Below, one piece after another: positions 17,792 through 25,478 of a stretch of DNA of 41,027 nucleotides. The stretch spans positions 1 to 41,027 of the forward strand of contig JAFTKC010000013.1 in assembly GCA_017456055.1 (NCBI GenBank), given 5' to 3'. The stretch comes from Clostridia bacterium. Its GTDB lineage: Bacteria > Bacillota > Clostridia > Christensenellales > Borkfalkiaceae. The number at the start of each line of letters is the position of its first letter. Position 1 is the stretch's first letter. The translations under genes were made by a program, and so were the position numbers. The notes beneath the pieces were generated by a model. That model did not search any database and had not been told where the DNA came from. It saw only the letters and a program-made list of their open reading frames with translations.

Positions 17792-18487
17792 ATGAGAAAA
17801 AAGGTTAAAATATTGATATTTTTAAGTTTATCTTTGTGCGTTTTAATCGGCACGACGACAATAGTCGGCAGTCAAAGCATTAGGCCGGCGTACGCGCTAA
17901 CCTTAAAGCAAGGAAGCACGGGCGCAACGGTAAAAAAGATGCAACAAAAACTTAAAAATTGGGGGTACTATAAAGGTAGCGTAGACGGAATTTTTGGCAA
18001 GCAAACCAAAGAAGCCGTTAAATATTTTCAAAGGAAAAACGGGCTTACCGTAGATGGAATCGTGGGCAAAAAGACGCTCGCGGCGTTAGGAATGAGTTCA
18101 ACGTCAAGTAGTAGCGGAGTGACTTCTAACTATTCGGACGCAGATATAAACTTGCTCGCTCGCTTAATTTACGGCGAAGCAAGGGGCGAGCCGTACGTTG
18201 GACAAGTCGCCGTAGGGGCAGTAGTTTTAAATAGAATAAAAAGTTCTTCCTTTCCTAACACCATGTCGGGCGTAATATATCAAAAATATGCGTTTACGGC
18301 AGTAGACGACGGGCAAATAAACCTAACGCCTAACGAAACGGCGAGAAAGGCAGCGAAAGACGCTATGAACGGCTGGGATCCAAGTTATGGGGCAATTTAC
18401 TATTATAATCCGGCAACGGCAACAAGTTCGTGGATATTTTCAAGAAAAACCACCGTCACGATAGGAAGACACGTGTTTGCGGTGTAA
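17792..18487 (+). CDS. sleB: Spore cortex-lytic enzyme SleB
   Basis: A 231-residue lytic transglycosylase that digests spore cortex peptidoglycan during germination. Residues 1-35 are a signal peptide ending near AYA. Residues ~37-107 are a PG_binding_1 domain (GATVKKMQQKLKNWGYYKGSVDGIFG). The C-terminal ~120 residues are the SleB/CwlJ catalytic domain, with LARLIYGEARGEPYVGQVAVGAVVLNR containing the catalytic Glu, and YNPATATSSWIFSR. It pairs with ypeB 9 bases downstream, as in other spore formers, where YpeB is needed for SleB stability and placement. Confidence 0.96.
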   Translation: MRKKVKILIFLSLSLCVLIGTTTIVGSQSIRPAYALTLKQGSTGATVKKMQQKLKNWGYYKGSVDGIFGKQTKEAVKYFQRKNGLTVDGIVGKKTLAALGMSSTSSSSGVTSNYSDADINLLARLIYGEARGEPYVGQVAVGAVVLNRIKSSSFPNTMSGVIYQKYAFTAVDDGQINLTPNETARKAAKDAMNGWDPSYGAIYYYNPATATSSWIFSRKTTVTIGRHVFAV

Positions 18488-18496
18488 GGGGGAATT

Positions 18497-19990
18497 ATGG
18501 AAGAAAAGAAAAATAACGCCGTTGAAAAGGTGGAAAATATTATAAGAGAGAAAAACTATTCGGGAAAAGAGCAAAGCGAAATAAAAGAAAGCAATAGTGA
18601 AAACTCATTTTTCCAAAAAAATGGCGAAAACAATCAAAAAAAAGAAAATCATCAAAGAAAAAAGGGAGATAAAAAGGAAAAAAGGGGATATTTAGCGGCG
18701 ATAATATCTTTAGGAATAGCCGTTTTAATTTTATCTTCGATATTAACTTTTAACTATTTAATGCCGAGCGAAAGCGAAAAAACGCTAAATTCTGGATACG
18801 AGCGCGCCTTTTACGACACGGTTGAACAGGTAAACAACATGGATTTAAATCTTTCAAAAGCCGTAGTGACCAAAGACGAAAGGGCTATTCAAAAATATAT
18901 GCTCGATTTGGCGGTAGAGAGTGAACTTGCAGAGAGTAATCTCCAACAAATGCCGTTAAAGGACGAAAATAGGTATTATTCTAGCAAATTAGTAAACCAA
19001 ATAGGTGACTTCGCAAAATACGTTAGCAAGAAACTTATAGACGGCGACTCTCTTTCAAAGGAAGACCACGAGAATTTAGCCTTTTTGAAGAAAGCCAATT
19101 CAAAACTAAAAGAGGCGCTTTCAAAAACGATGGAAAATATGGACAAAGATTTTTCGTTTATCGAGTTAAAGGAAGGGGAAGACAACCCACTACTAGACAA
19201 CTTTAATCAATTAGAAAATCTTTCTGTAGAATTTCCAGAACTCATTTACGACGGACCTTTTAGCGATGCAAAAGAGCAAGACGAGATAAAAGGCTTAAGA
19301 GGAAACGTGGTAAGCAAGGCGGAAGCGAGAGACGCGTTCATTAAATATTTTAAAGACTACGAGTTAAAAGATATTCGTGAAGATGCCGATGCGACGGGCA
19401 AAATCGAGTGCTATTGTTTTTCGGCAAGCGTAAACGAAGAGCTATTATACGCGCAAATTTCAAGAGTTGGTGGAAAACTAATAATGTTTGAATATAGGGG
19501 CTCGTGTGGCGCAACCAATTATCAAGAAGAATCAGCAAGAGAAAAAGCGGAGATTTTCTTGAAAAACGCAGGGGTAGAAGATATGAGCGTGGTATGGGCG
19601 AACGAGTCGGGCAACGAATACACCTTTAACTTCGTTTACGAAAAGGACGGAGTGCTAGTATATCCCGATATGATAAAGGTAAGAGTTTGTTTGGAAACCA
19701 ATATGGTAATAGGGCTAGACGCAGTTAGTTATTACGCAAACCACGTAGAACGAGAGATGAAAGATCCTACAATTTCAATGGAAGAAGCAAAAGAAGAACT
19801 ATCCGTTGATTTAGAACTAGGCAAAATCAATCTCGCCCTAGTAAAAATAGGCAGTAAAGAAGTTTTATGCTACGAGTTTGAGGGAGCGTTTAACGACGAA
19901 CTCTACTACGTTTATATTGATGCAAATACGGGTAGACAAGTAGAAAACTTCAAGGTCGTATCTACTAGAGACGGAACGCTTTTAGCTTAA
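18497..19990 (+). CDS. ypeB: Germination protein YpeB
   Basis: A 497-residue membrane-anchored partner of SleB. A single membrane segment at residues ~66-90 (YLAAIISLGIAVLILSSIL) is followed by a helical region (~95-230) and a C-terminal part with PepSY-like repeats (~275-497; for example VSKAEARDAFIKYFKDY, ESAREKAEIFL, SMEEAKEEL). The ~63-residue N-terminal extension rich in Lys, Glu, Asn and Gln before the membrane segment is longer than the short tail usual in the family. The next in-frame Met comes well after the membrane segment, so this start is needed. Confidence 0.92.
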   Translation: MEEKKNNAVEKVENIIREKNYSGKEQSEIKESNSENSFFQKNGENNQKKENHQRKKGDKKEKRGYLAAIISLGIAVLILSSILTFNYLMPSESEKTLNSGYERAFYDTVEQVNNMDLNLSKAVVTKDERAIQKYMLDLAVESELAESNLQQMPLKDENRYYSSKLVNQIGDFAKYVSKKLIDGDSLSKEDHENLAFLKKANSKLKEALSKTMENMDKDFSFIELKEGEDNPLLDNFNQLENLSVEFPELIYDGPFSDAKEQDEIKGLRGNVVSKAEARDAFIKYFKDYELKDIREDADATGKIECYCFSASVNEELLYAQISRVGGKLIMFEYRGSCGATNYQEESAREKAEIFLKNAGVEDMSVVWANESGNEYTFNFVYEKDGVLVYPDMIKVRVCLETNMVIGLDAVSYYANHVEREMKDPTISMEEAKEELSVDLELGKINLALVKIGSKEVLCYEFEGAFNDELYYVYIDANTGRQVENFKVVSTRDGTLLA

Positions 19991-20006
19991 GGGAAAAAGC
20001 AAAAGA

Positions 20007-20039
20007 GTGAACTTAAAAATTTTAAGTTCACCCTTTTTT
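20007..20039. terminator. Terminator after ypeB
   Basis: GTGAACTTAAA (20007-20017) pairs perfectly with TTTAAGTTCAC (20021-20031), followed by CCTTTTTT. It lies between converging genes and may act on both, although the minus-strand T-tract is weak. Confidence 0.85.
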
Positions 20040-20057
20040 AATATGACAAAATTGTGT

Positions 20058-20978
20058 TTATTTTTTTATACATTTTCCGTCTTTTGCCGATTGAAACATC
20101 ATCCAAAAGCCCTGTCCTTGTAAATCAAAAAGAGAAAGTGGCAAAAAGCAGCAAAAATCTTTTAGTGCGTCGGGAGGGGTGTCGCTATAACTTGCGGGAA
20201 CGCCGTAGCAAATATATTTGACCTTTCCTTTTTCTTTAATCACTCCCACCACGTAGTATTTATTAGAAGCGTAGTGAATTTTACAAAAAGTGCTGTCAGG
20301 CAAAACGCTACTTAAAGAGTCGTCTAAAGGGAATTTAGAAAAGAGTTCGTCTAATTCGTCTTTTGCCGATTGGTAAAAGAAATCCCCGTCTTTATTATCT
20401 TGGACTTTGAAATTATCTTCTTCATACGAAAGACCGTTATCACTGATTGTCCCGTTTTTCTCGTCTTTTTGGCTTTCAGTATGGACTTTAGAAGATTCAT
20501 TTTCTCCGTTTTCATTAGCCACCTCGTCAATTAAATCTACTTTGTCTTTTATCTCTCGTTCTATAGAAAAATAATCTTCGGTAGCGATAACTTCGTCGTC
20601 GTAAACTTTCGTTAATTCCTTGCTGGCAATTTCTTCTAAAGTAGAAAGGGGTGCGCCGAGTTCAGTTTTGGCAAATGCGACGGGAGAAAGATTATCTAAA
20701 AGGCAAAAAACTCCCGCAGAAAAATGTTTAAAAGGGGAAAGAGAATAAAAAACTTTAAGTAAACTAACTGGTTTTTTACCTAGTTCTAAAATGATAGGCG
20801 AATTGTTTTCAACAAGCAAAACTAAAACGTATCCCCCCTCAAAGAGAGGGAAGTTTATAAGAGACAAAGATAGAGTTGTCACTCCGTCCTCGCTTTCCAG
20901 CCTAACAATCCCGTTAACGTCCTTTCCAAATGAAGTGTTCGTCTTTTGTAAAACCAAAGTTTTTTTATAAAAGTCCAC
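20058..20978 (-). CDS. Uncharacterised protein with conserved N- and C-terminal parts and acidic linker
   Basis: I do not recognise a named family. The chosen start is the GTG whose codon ends at 20978, because GGAG lies nine bases upstream and conserved-looking sequence begins there (VDFYKKTLVLQ); the ORF is open further upstream but that part is low-complexity Phe/Tyr/Ile-rich and lacks a ribosome binding site. This gives 306 residues: an N-terminal beta-rich half (~1-140), a strongly acidic Glu/Asp/Asn/Ser linker (~145-215), and a C-terminal module of ~75 residues containing KYICYGVPASY, CCFLPLSLF and GFWMMFQSAKDG. No signal peptide or membrane segment is seen. The gene is alone, converging on ypeB and divergent from pckA. 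Confidence 0.7.
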   Translation of the reverse strand: MDFYKKTLVLQKTNTSFGKDVNGIVRLESEDGVTTLSLSLINFPLFEGGYVLVLLVENNSPIILELGKKPVSLLKVFYSLSPFKHFSAGVFCLLDNLSPVAFAKTELGAPLSTLEEIASKELTKVYDDEVIATEDYFSIEREIKDKVDLIDEVANENGENESSKVHTESQKDEKNGTISDNGLSYEEDNFKVQDNKDGDFFYQSAKDELDELFSKFPLDDSLSSVLPDSTFCKIHYASNKYYVVGVIKEKGKVKYICYGVPASYSDTPPDALKDFCCFLPLSLFDLQGQGFWMMFQSAKDGKCIKK

Positions 20979-21112
20979 GCAATTGGTCTCCAAACAAGGT
21001 TTAACTTTTTGTAGTATACAATAATATATATTAAAAAAGGGGTAAAAAAAGAAAAGATTTTGCAAATTTTAGTCGAAAGACCAAGAAAAATAAAAAAACC
21101 ACTTTTTTGTGT

Positions 21113-21141
21113 TTTACTTTTAGAAAAATTTGTGATACAAT
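21113..21141 (+). promoter_or_regulatory. pckA promoter and long A-rich leader
   Basis: TTTACT (21113-21118), 17-base spacer, TACAAT (21136-21141) with TGTGA extension. The leader from about 21148 to 21312 is 165 bases and very A-rich. Its only clear structure is AAAAACGCAA (21197-21206) with TTGCGTTTTT (21247-21256), 40 bases apart. No known riboswitch was recognised. The rest of the gap 20979-21312 shows nothing further. Confidence 0.6.
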
Positions 21142-21312
21142 ATATAATGACGGAGAAGAAGAAATTTTTAGAAAAAAAAGAATTTTTTGCTTATAAAAAA
21201 CGCAAATTATTTTAAACGAACAAACAAAAAATCGATATAAAAATACTTGCGTTTTTGCAAATATATAAAACAAAAAAATAAAAATATATTATTCTATAAA
21301 GGAGAAGAAAAA

Positions 21313-23088
21313 ATGACGGACAACAAGAAAGTGCTTGAGTTTATTGAAAGCGCAAAAAAACTTTGTAATCCCGACAAAATCGTTTGGGTAGACGGCTCGG
21401 AAGAACAATTAGAAGAATTCCGCCAATTAGCAGTTGACGAGAAGATTTTAATCAAGTTAAACCAAGATAAACTTCCAGGCTGTTATCTCCATCGTACCAC
21501 CGTTAACGACGTTGCGAGAGTTGAAGGAAGAACTTTTATCTGTTCAAAGAATAAAGAAGATTCTGCACCAATCAACAACTGGATGGAAACTAACGAAGCG
21601 TTAGAACTAATGAACGGCTTATATAAAGACTGCATGAAAGGAAGAACAATGTACGTTATTCCTTACTCAATGGGTGCAGTAGGAAGCAAATTCTCTAAAA
21701 TTGGTATTGAACTTACCGACTCTATATACGTAGTATTAAATATGGCTATTATGACTAGAGTAGGAGCAAAAGTTTTAGAGGCTTTAGGTGACGGAGATTT
21801 TGTTAAGGGCTTACACTCATACGCAGAACTTTCGGAAGAAAAGAGATATATAATGCACTTCCCTGAGGAGAACTTGATTATGTCAATCAACTCTAACTAC
21901 GGCGGAAACGTATTGCTCGGCAAAAAATGTTTTGCTTTAAGAATTGCATCTTACCTTGGTAAAAACGAAGGATGGATGGCAGAGCACATGCTTATTTTGG
22001 GAATCCAAAAAGGCAACGAAGAGCCAAAATACGTAGCGGCTGCGTTCCCATCTGCTTGTGGAAAGACCAACCTTGCAATGATTATTCCACCAGAGATTTA
22101 TAAGAACAAAGACTATAAGTGCTGGTGCGTGGGCGACGATATTGCCTGGATAAGAGTGGGCGAAGACGGAAGACTTTGGGCAGTAAACCCAGAAAACGGA
22201 TTCTTCGGCGTTGCTCCAGGAACTAATATGAAGTCTAACCCTAACGCATTGTTATCAACAATGAAAAATACCATCTTTACTAACGTTGTAGAAAATCTTG
22301 ACGACGGTACTGTTTGGTGGGAAGGATTAAACGACAATCCACCTAAGAACGCTATCAACTGGCGTGGCGAAAAGTGGGATTACACTAAATACGACAAGAA
22401 AGACAAGTCAACTTGTGGCGCTCATCCAAACTCAAGATTTACTGCGCCTACTATTAACTGTCCTTGTCTATCTGACCAATTTGAAGCGCCAAACGGCGTT
22501 CCTATTTCGGCAATTATCTTTGGTGGAAGAAGAGCAAAAACTGCTCCACTAGTATATGAAAGTAGAGATTGGAACAACGGCGTATTCGTAGGTTCAATTA
22601 TGGCAAGTGAAACTACTGCTGCAGCAACTGGTGCAGTTGGCGTAGTTCGTCGTGACCCAATGGCTATGAGACCTTTCGTTGGCTACAATATGGGCGACTA
22701 CTTTGCTCACTGGGTAGAAATGGGTAAAACCATTAAAAATCAACCTAAGATTTTCAACGTTAACTGGTTTAGAACGGATGACGAAGGCAACTTTATTTGG
22801 CCAGGATTTGGCGACAACTTACGTGTTCTCGATTGGATTTTAGATCGTTGTGAAGATAAAGTTGATGCAGAAGAAACTGCAATCGGATTCGTTCCAAAGG
22901 CAGAAGATATCAATATCGAAGGCTTAAAAGACGTGACTATTGATACTATTAAAGAACTTCTCACCGTTGACAAAGAAAACTGGATTGAAGAAGCAAAGGG
23001 TATCAAGGATTTCTACGGCGAGTTAACTAGAGTACCTGCTGAACTTTACGCAGAACTTGATAAACTAAACGAAAACTTAAATAAATAA
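21313..23088 (+). CDS. pckA: Phosphoenolpyruvate carboxykinase (GTP)
   Basis: A 591-residue GTP-dependent PEPCK that interconverts oxaloacetate and PEP; in fermenting anaerobes it often runs toward oxaloacetate. Motifs: YPYSMG-type substrate loop (VIPYSMGAVGSKFSKIG), the P-loop FPSACGKTNLAM near residue 257 with the reactive Cys of the GTP family, metal-binding VGDDIAWIR, and GTP-site FGGRRAKTAPLVYESRDW. The ATG at 21313 was chosen because AAGGAG lies 8 bases upstream and the conserved protein begins there; reading from 21247 would include the leader. It ends at a terminator and is monocistronic. Confidence 0.97.
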   Translation: MTDNKKVLEFIESAKKLCNPDKIVWVDGSEEQLEEFRQLAVDEKILIKLNQDKLPGCYLHRTTVNDVARVEGRTFICSKNKEDSAPINNWMETNEALELMNGLYKDCMKGRTMYVIPYSMGAVGSKFSKIGIELTDSIYVVLNMAIMTRVGAKVLEALGDGDFVKGLHSYAELSEEKRYIMHFPEENLIMSINSNYGGNVLLGKKCFALRIASYLGKNEGWMAEHMLILGIQKGNEEPKYVAAAFPSACGKTNLAMIIPPEIYKNKDYKCWCVGDDIAWIRVGEDGRLWAVNPENGFFGVAPGTNMKSNPNALLSTMKNTIFTNVVENLDDGTVWWEGLNDNPPKNAINWRGEKWDYTKYDKKDKSTCGAHPNSRFTAPTINCPCLSDQFEAPNGVPISAIIFGGRRAKTAPLVYESRDWNNGVFVGSIMASETTAAATGAVGVVRRDPMAMRPFVGYNMGDYFAHWVEMGKTIKNQPKIFNVNWFRTDDEGNFIWPGFGDNLRVLDWILDRCEDKVDAEETAIGFVPKAEDINIEGLKDVTIDTIKELLTVDKENWIEEAKGIKDFYGELTRVPAELYAELDKLNENLNK

Positions 23089-23095
23089 TTAACTA

Positions 23096-23134
23096 AAAAA
23101 CGCCTGCTAAAAAACAAAACTAGTGGGCGTTTTT
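23096..23134 (+). terminator. Terminator after pckA
   Basis: AAAAACGCC (23096-23104) pairs with GGCGTTTTT (23126-23134), extended inward by two G.T pairs and CTA/TAG. T-tract included in the stem. Confidence 0.85.
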
Positions 23135-23160
23135 GAATTAAATTAACAAAGGAAAAAGAG

Positions 23161-23928
23161 ATGTTTTGGTCAATAACGATAGACGTATTGCTCGTCTTAG
23201 TGTTTTTATTTTTCATAGTATTTTGGGCAAAGAGTGGGCTAGTTGCAAGATTAACCGACTTTAGCAAAAAGTGGCTAGAGTTATTGTGTTCAATATTATT
23301 AGGTCCGTTTTTAGCAGGATTACTAGCAAACTTATTTTTAAGCGAATGGATAAACACGGGCGTGTTTAATTCCATACAAGCAGTGGTAGAAAACAACGCC
23401 AACGGCTACACCTTAGTAGAACTCTTCGAGCATTTGCCAGAAGCCGTTCAATCTTTCTTTTTACATATGGGCGTAGATATGGAAGCGCTAATTTCTAAAT
23501 ACGGCGCAACTGCCGAAGTAGATAGCGCTATAATTGCCGACATGTCGGGAACGGTAAGCGCAGTTATCGTTAATGTAGTATCAACAATCGTCGGTATGAT
23601 AGTGTGCTACTGGATACCGAAACTTGGCTTTATGCTTGCCCAAAAACTCATAAAAGAAAGAAACGAACAAGGGAAATTCGGCAGAACTATGGATCATGTT
23701 TTAGGTGGTGTAGTCGGCGTAGTAGTATCCTATTTAATCGTTTCACTACTTGCAATCGGCTTGTTCCTTGCTTTCCAAGTGGTTTTAGCGGTAGACTTAA
23801 ATGCGGGAACTATGGACGTGTATAACGCAACCTACGTATTTAAGTTCTTAAGGGAATTTGACCTTGTTGCCGCCCTAAAAGACCTAGTTGGAAACGTATA
23901 TAAACTATTCCTAGCAATACCAATATAA
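23161..23928 (+). CDS. CvpA-like integral membrane protein
   Basis: A 255-residue membrane protein with four main hydrophobic stretches: residues ~5-25, ~38-60, ~125-150 and ~180-215. The first part (DVLLVLVFLFFIVFWAKSGLVARL) and the second-half DHVLGGVVGVVVSYLIVSLLAIG follow the CvpA/colicin V production pattern, in which a glycine-rich segment precedes the last membrane helix. Between the pairs lies an extracytoplasmic-looking loop of ~65 residues, longer than in typical CvpA. Its cellular role is not clear; CvpA proteins have been linked to envelope stress. It is 72 bases downstream of pckA and after that gene's terminator. Confidence 0.75.
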   Translation: MFWSITIDVLLVLVFLFFIVFWAKSGLVARLTDFSKKWLELLCSILLGPFLAGLLANLFLSEWINTGVFNSIQAVVENNANGYTLVELFEHLPEAVQSFFLHMGVDMEALISKYGATAEVDSAIIADMSGTVSAVIVNVVSTIVGMIVCYWIPKLGFMLAQKLIKERNEQGKFGRTMDHVLGGVVGVVVSYLIVSLLAIGLFLAFQVVLAVDLNAGTMDVYNATYVFKFLREFDLVAALKDLVGNVYKLFLAIPI

Positions 23929-23950
23929 AACAACTAATAAGAACAAAAGA

Positions 23951-23979
23951 AAAGGCGAACTCAACGTTCGTCTTTTTTT
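23951..23979 (+). terminator. Terminator after the CvpA-like gene
   Basis: AAAGGCGAAC (23951-23960) pairs with GTTCGTCTTT (23966-23975) with one G.T pair, loop TCAAC, then Ts. Confidence 0.85.
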
Positions 23980-24029
23980 GTATAAAAAATCTTTGGTTGG
24001 CAATAATTAAAAAAAACAAGGAGAGCAAT

Positions 24030-24224
24030 ATGAGTGAAAGCAAGAATATGTTAACCACCAAAGAATTAACGCTACTAAAAGATTTACTTTTACTAGAAGA
24101 AGCAGTTTGCAAGAAAGCAAGACTATATTCTACGATAACGATGAACGTAAAATTAAAAGGCGAGTTAGAAAACCTATCAAAAAAACACGAACAAAGATTT
24201 TTATATCTTTTTTCATTGTTGTAA
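24030..24224 (+). CDS. Small CotF-like spore coat protein, first of a pair
   Basis: A 64-residue helical protein: LTTKELTLLKDLLLLEEAVCKKARLYS, then LKGELENLSKKHEQRF. The LxxxELxxLxDxLxxEExxxKK...L..ELxxLxxKHxxR pattern is that of the first helical pair of CotF-type/ferritin-like coat proteins of spore formers. The start at 24030 has AAGGAG upstream; the frame is open earlier but without a ribosome binding site. It is 14 bases before a second protein of the same kind, so each may supply half of a four-helix unit. Its similarity is judged by eye. Confidence 0.65.
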   Translation: MSESKNMLTTKELTLLKDLLLLEEAVCKKARLYSTITMNVKLKGELENLSKKHEQRFLYLFSLL

Positions 24225-24238
24225 AAGGGGGGGAAGAA

Positions 24239-24532
24239 ATGAGAGAATATAAAGCAGATATAACGCTAAACGAAGAAGATTCGCTATTTGATTTACTAAC
24301 GGCAGAAAAAACGCTTGTAAAACTCTACGCCTTAGTTTTAACCGAGTGCGTGAGTAAAGGAGCAAGAGAAGTTGTGCAAAAAAATCTAGGGGAGCAAATA
24401 GACGACCAAATAAAAGTATTCTTCTTAAACACAGAACTAGATCACGCAAGAGTTTGTTCGGCAGAAGAAAAAGACGTAATGAAAGCGAAAGAAGAGTTTT
24501 CTGTAAAAGCAAAAAAGTTAAAAAAGGAATAG
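24239..24532 (+). CDS. Small CotF-like spore coat protein, second of a pair
   Basis: A 97-residue helical protein with the CotF-like pattern TLNEEDSLFDLLTAEKTLVKLYALVLTEC...REVVQKNLGEQIDDQIKVF; the Asp-Leu-Leu-x-x-Glu-Lys motif and the acidic residues on one helix face are typical. The C-terminal ~35 residues are a Lys/Glu-rich helix. The start at 24239 follows GGGGGGAAG. It probably forms an operon with the preceding gene. No terminator was seen before the queT promoter 10 bases downstream. Confidence 0.7.
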   Translation: MREYKADITLNEEDSLFDLLTAEKTLVKLYALVLTECVSKGAREVVQKNLGEQIDDQIKVFFLNTELDHARVCSAEEKDVMKAKEEFSVKAKKLKKE

Positions 24533-24541
24533 GTAAAACGC

Positions 24542-24570
24542 TTGCCAAAAAGGACAAAAAGCCGTATAAT
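24542..24570 (+). promoter_or_regulatory. queT promoter
   Basis: TTGCCA (24542-24547), 17-base spacer, TATAAT (24565-24570). Predicted start at about 24577, six bases before the riboswitch aptamer. Confidence 0.88.
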
Positions 24571-24582
24571 TGGAATAAATAA

Positions 24583-24620
24583 AGAAGGTTTTCGGTCAAC
24601 ACTTCTATAAAACAACCGAA
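24583..24620 (+). ncRNA. preQ1-I riboswitch aptamer
   Basis: A compact H-type pseudoknot. P1: AGAAG (24583-24587) with CTTCT (24602-24606). P2: TTCGGT in the loop (24591-24596) with ACCGAA in the tail (24615-24620). P1 is followed by ATAAAA and an A-rich tail, the layout of preQ1-I aptamers, which bind the queuosine precursor 7-aminomethyl-7-deazaguanine. The downstream gene is the queuosine precursor transporter queT, a typical partner. The switch mechanism is described under the expression platform. Confidence 0.87.
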
Positions 24621-24637
24621 AGTAAATAAGATTTTAG

Positions 24638-24669
24638 CCTTCTTTTATTTAAGTAAAGAAGGTTTTTTT
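24638..24669 (+). promoter_or_regulatory. Expression platform of the preQ1 riboswitch: terminator that also holds the ribosome binding site
   Basis: CCTTCTTT (24638-24645) pairs with AAAGAAGG (24655-24662), followed by seven Ts (24663-24669): an intrinsic terminator ending at the start codon. The right arm is also the only ribosome binding site of queT. The same octamer AAAGAAGG occurs at 24581-24588 and contains the 5' strand of aptamer P1. Without ligand it can pair with CCTTCTTT and free the start site; with preQ1 it is held in P1 and the terminator forms. This predicts ligand-induced shut-off. Confidence 0.8.
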
Positions 24670-25173
24670 ATGCAAAAAAAGAGTAAAATCCTAGCGAGAG
24701 CAGGGGTGATATCGGCACTTTACGTAGTGCTATCAATGGTAGTGTTTCCGTTTGCGTCGGGCTCGATACAAGTAAGACTCGGCGAAGCGTTAACCATTTT
24801 GCCCCTATTTTTTCCAGAAGCGTGTATATCGCTATTTATAGGTTGTATAATCGTAAATTTTATAACGGGTTGTGCGTTAATAGACGTAGTGTTTGGGGCG
24901 CTGGTCACTTTGATTTCGGCGGTATTAACCTTGATAATAGGGAGAATAATAAAAAACAACCTATTAAAACTGCTAATAGGCGGAAGTTTCCCGATACTTT
25001 TAAACGCATTTTTGTTGCCACTACTTTGGTATTGGTGCTACGGGCAACTTGAATACGTTTATATTTTGCAAGTATTATTTGTCTTTTTAGGTCAAACGGC
25101 AAGCGTATACGCGTTAGGTGGAACGTTATTTTTTGGGCTCGACAAGTACAAGGAAAAACTTAATTTAAAATAA
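24670..25173 (+). CDS. queT: Queuosine precursor ECF transporter S component QueT
   Basis: A 167-residue membrane protein with five to six hydrophobic segments. The N-terminus ARAGVISALYVVLSMVVFPFASGSIQVRLGEALTILPLFFPEA is characteristic of the QueT family: an S-component contact helix followed by the QVRxxEAL motif. It binds the queuosine precursor and works with the EcfA1-EcfA2-EcfT module encoded at 7559-10037. The preQ1 riboswitch in its leader supports the substrate. The ATG follows the T-tract of the riboswitch terminator directly. Confidence 0.93.
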   Translation: MQKKSKILARAGVISALYVVLSMVVFPFASGSIQVRLGEALTILPLFFPEACISLFIGCIIVNFITGCALIDVVFGALVTLISAVLTLIIGRIIKNNLLKLLIGGSFPILLNAFLLPLLWYWCYGQLEYVYILQVLFVFLGQTASVYALGGTLFFGLDKYKEKLNLK

Positions 25174-25175
25174 AG

Positions 25176-25209
25176 ATAAACCCTTTTGGCTTTCGCCAAA
25201 AGGGTTTAT
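25176..25209. terminator. Terminator between queT and the DUF378 gene
   Basis: ATAAACCCTTTTGGC (25176-25190) pairs perfectly with GCCAAAAGGGTTTAT (25195-25209), loop TTTC. A T-rich tail follows on the plus strand; on the minus strand the tail is less T-rich. Confidence 0.9.
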
Positions 25210-25215
25210 TCTTTT

Positions 25216-25431
25216 TTAATGAATTGCCCTAAACGGACGGTAAACTATTCCGTAGAATATTAACCAAAGTCCGGCAATACCCACTAACGAGTAGATAATG
25301 CGAGAAACGACGGCACTCACGCCACTACCGAAAAGGAAAGCGACGATATTAAAGTCGAATAAACCGACCATAAACCAAACGAGTGCGCCGATAACTACTA
25401 GGCAAAATGCTAAAATTGTTGCTGCTCTCAT
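25216..25431 (-). CDS. DUF378 family small membrane protein
   Basis: A 71-residue protein with two hydrophobic helices, residues ~5-30 and ~45-64, joined by FGSGVSAVVSRIIYSLVGIAGLW. The VGxFxFNxVAxxFG...RIIYxLVGxAGLW pattern is DUF378, common in Clostridia and of unknown function. GGGGGAT lies upstream of the ATG at 25431 as ribosome binding site. Convergent with queT. Confidence 0.88.
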   Translation of the reverse strand: MRAATILAFCLVVIGALVWFMVGLFDFNIVAFLFGSGVSAVVSRIIYSLVGIAGLWLIFYGIVYRPFRAIH

Positions 25432-25478
25432 ATTTATCCCCCGATAATAGTGTGAGATAAAAATAAAAAATTATTCAT

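Noticed and set aside
20979-21065. Start of the unknown minus-strand gene at 21065
   Set aside because: The extra 29 residues are low-complexity, have no ribosome binding site and cover the likely promoter; the GTG at 20978 has GGAG at a suitable distance.
21031-21273. Minus-strand ORF in the pckA leader
   Set aside because: Low-complexity Phe/Leu/Lys sequence from an A/T-rich leader, no ribosome binding site, overlaps the pckA promoter.
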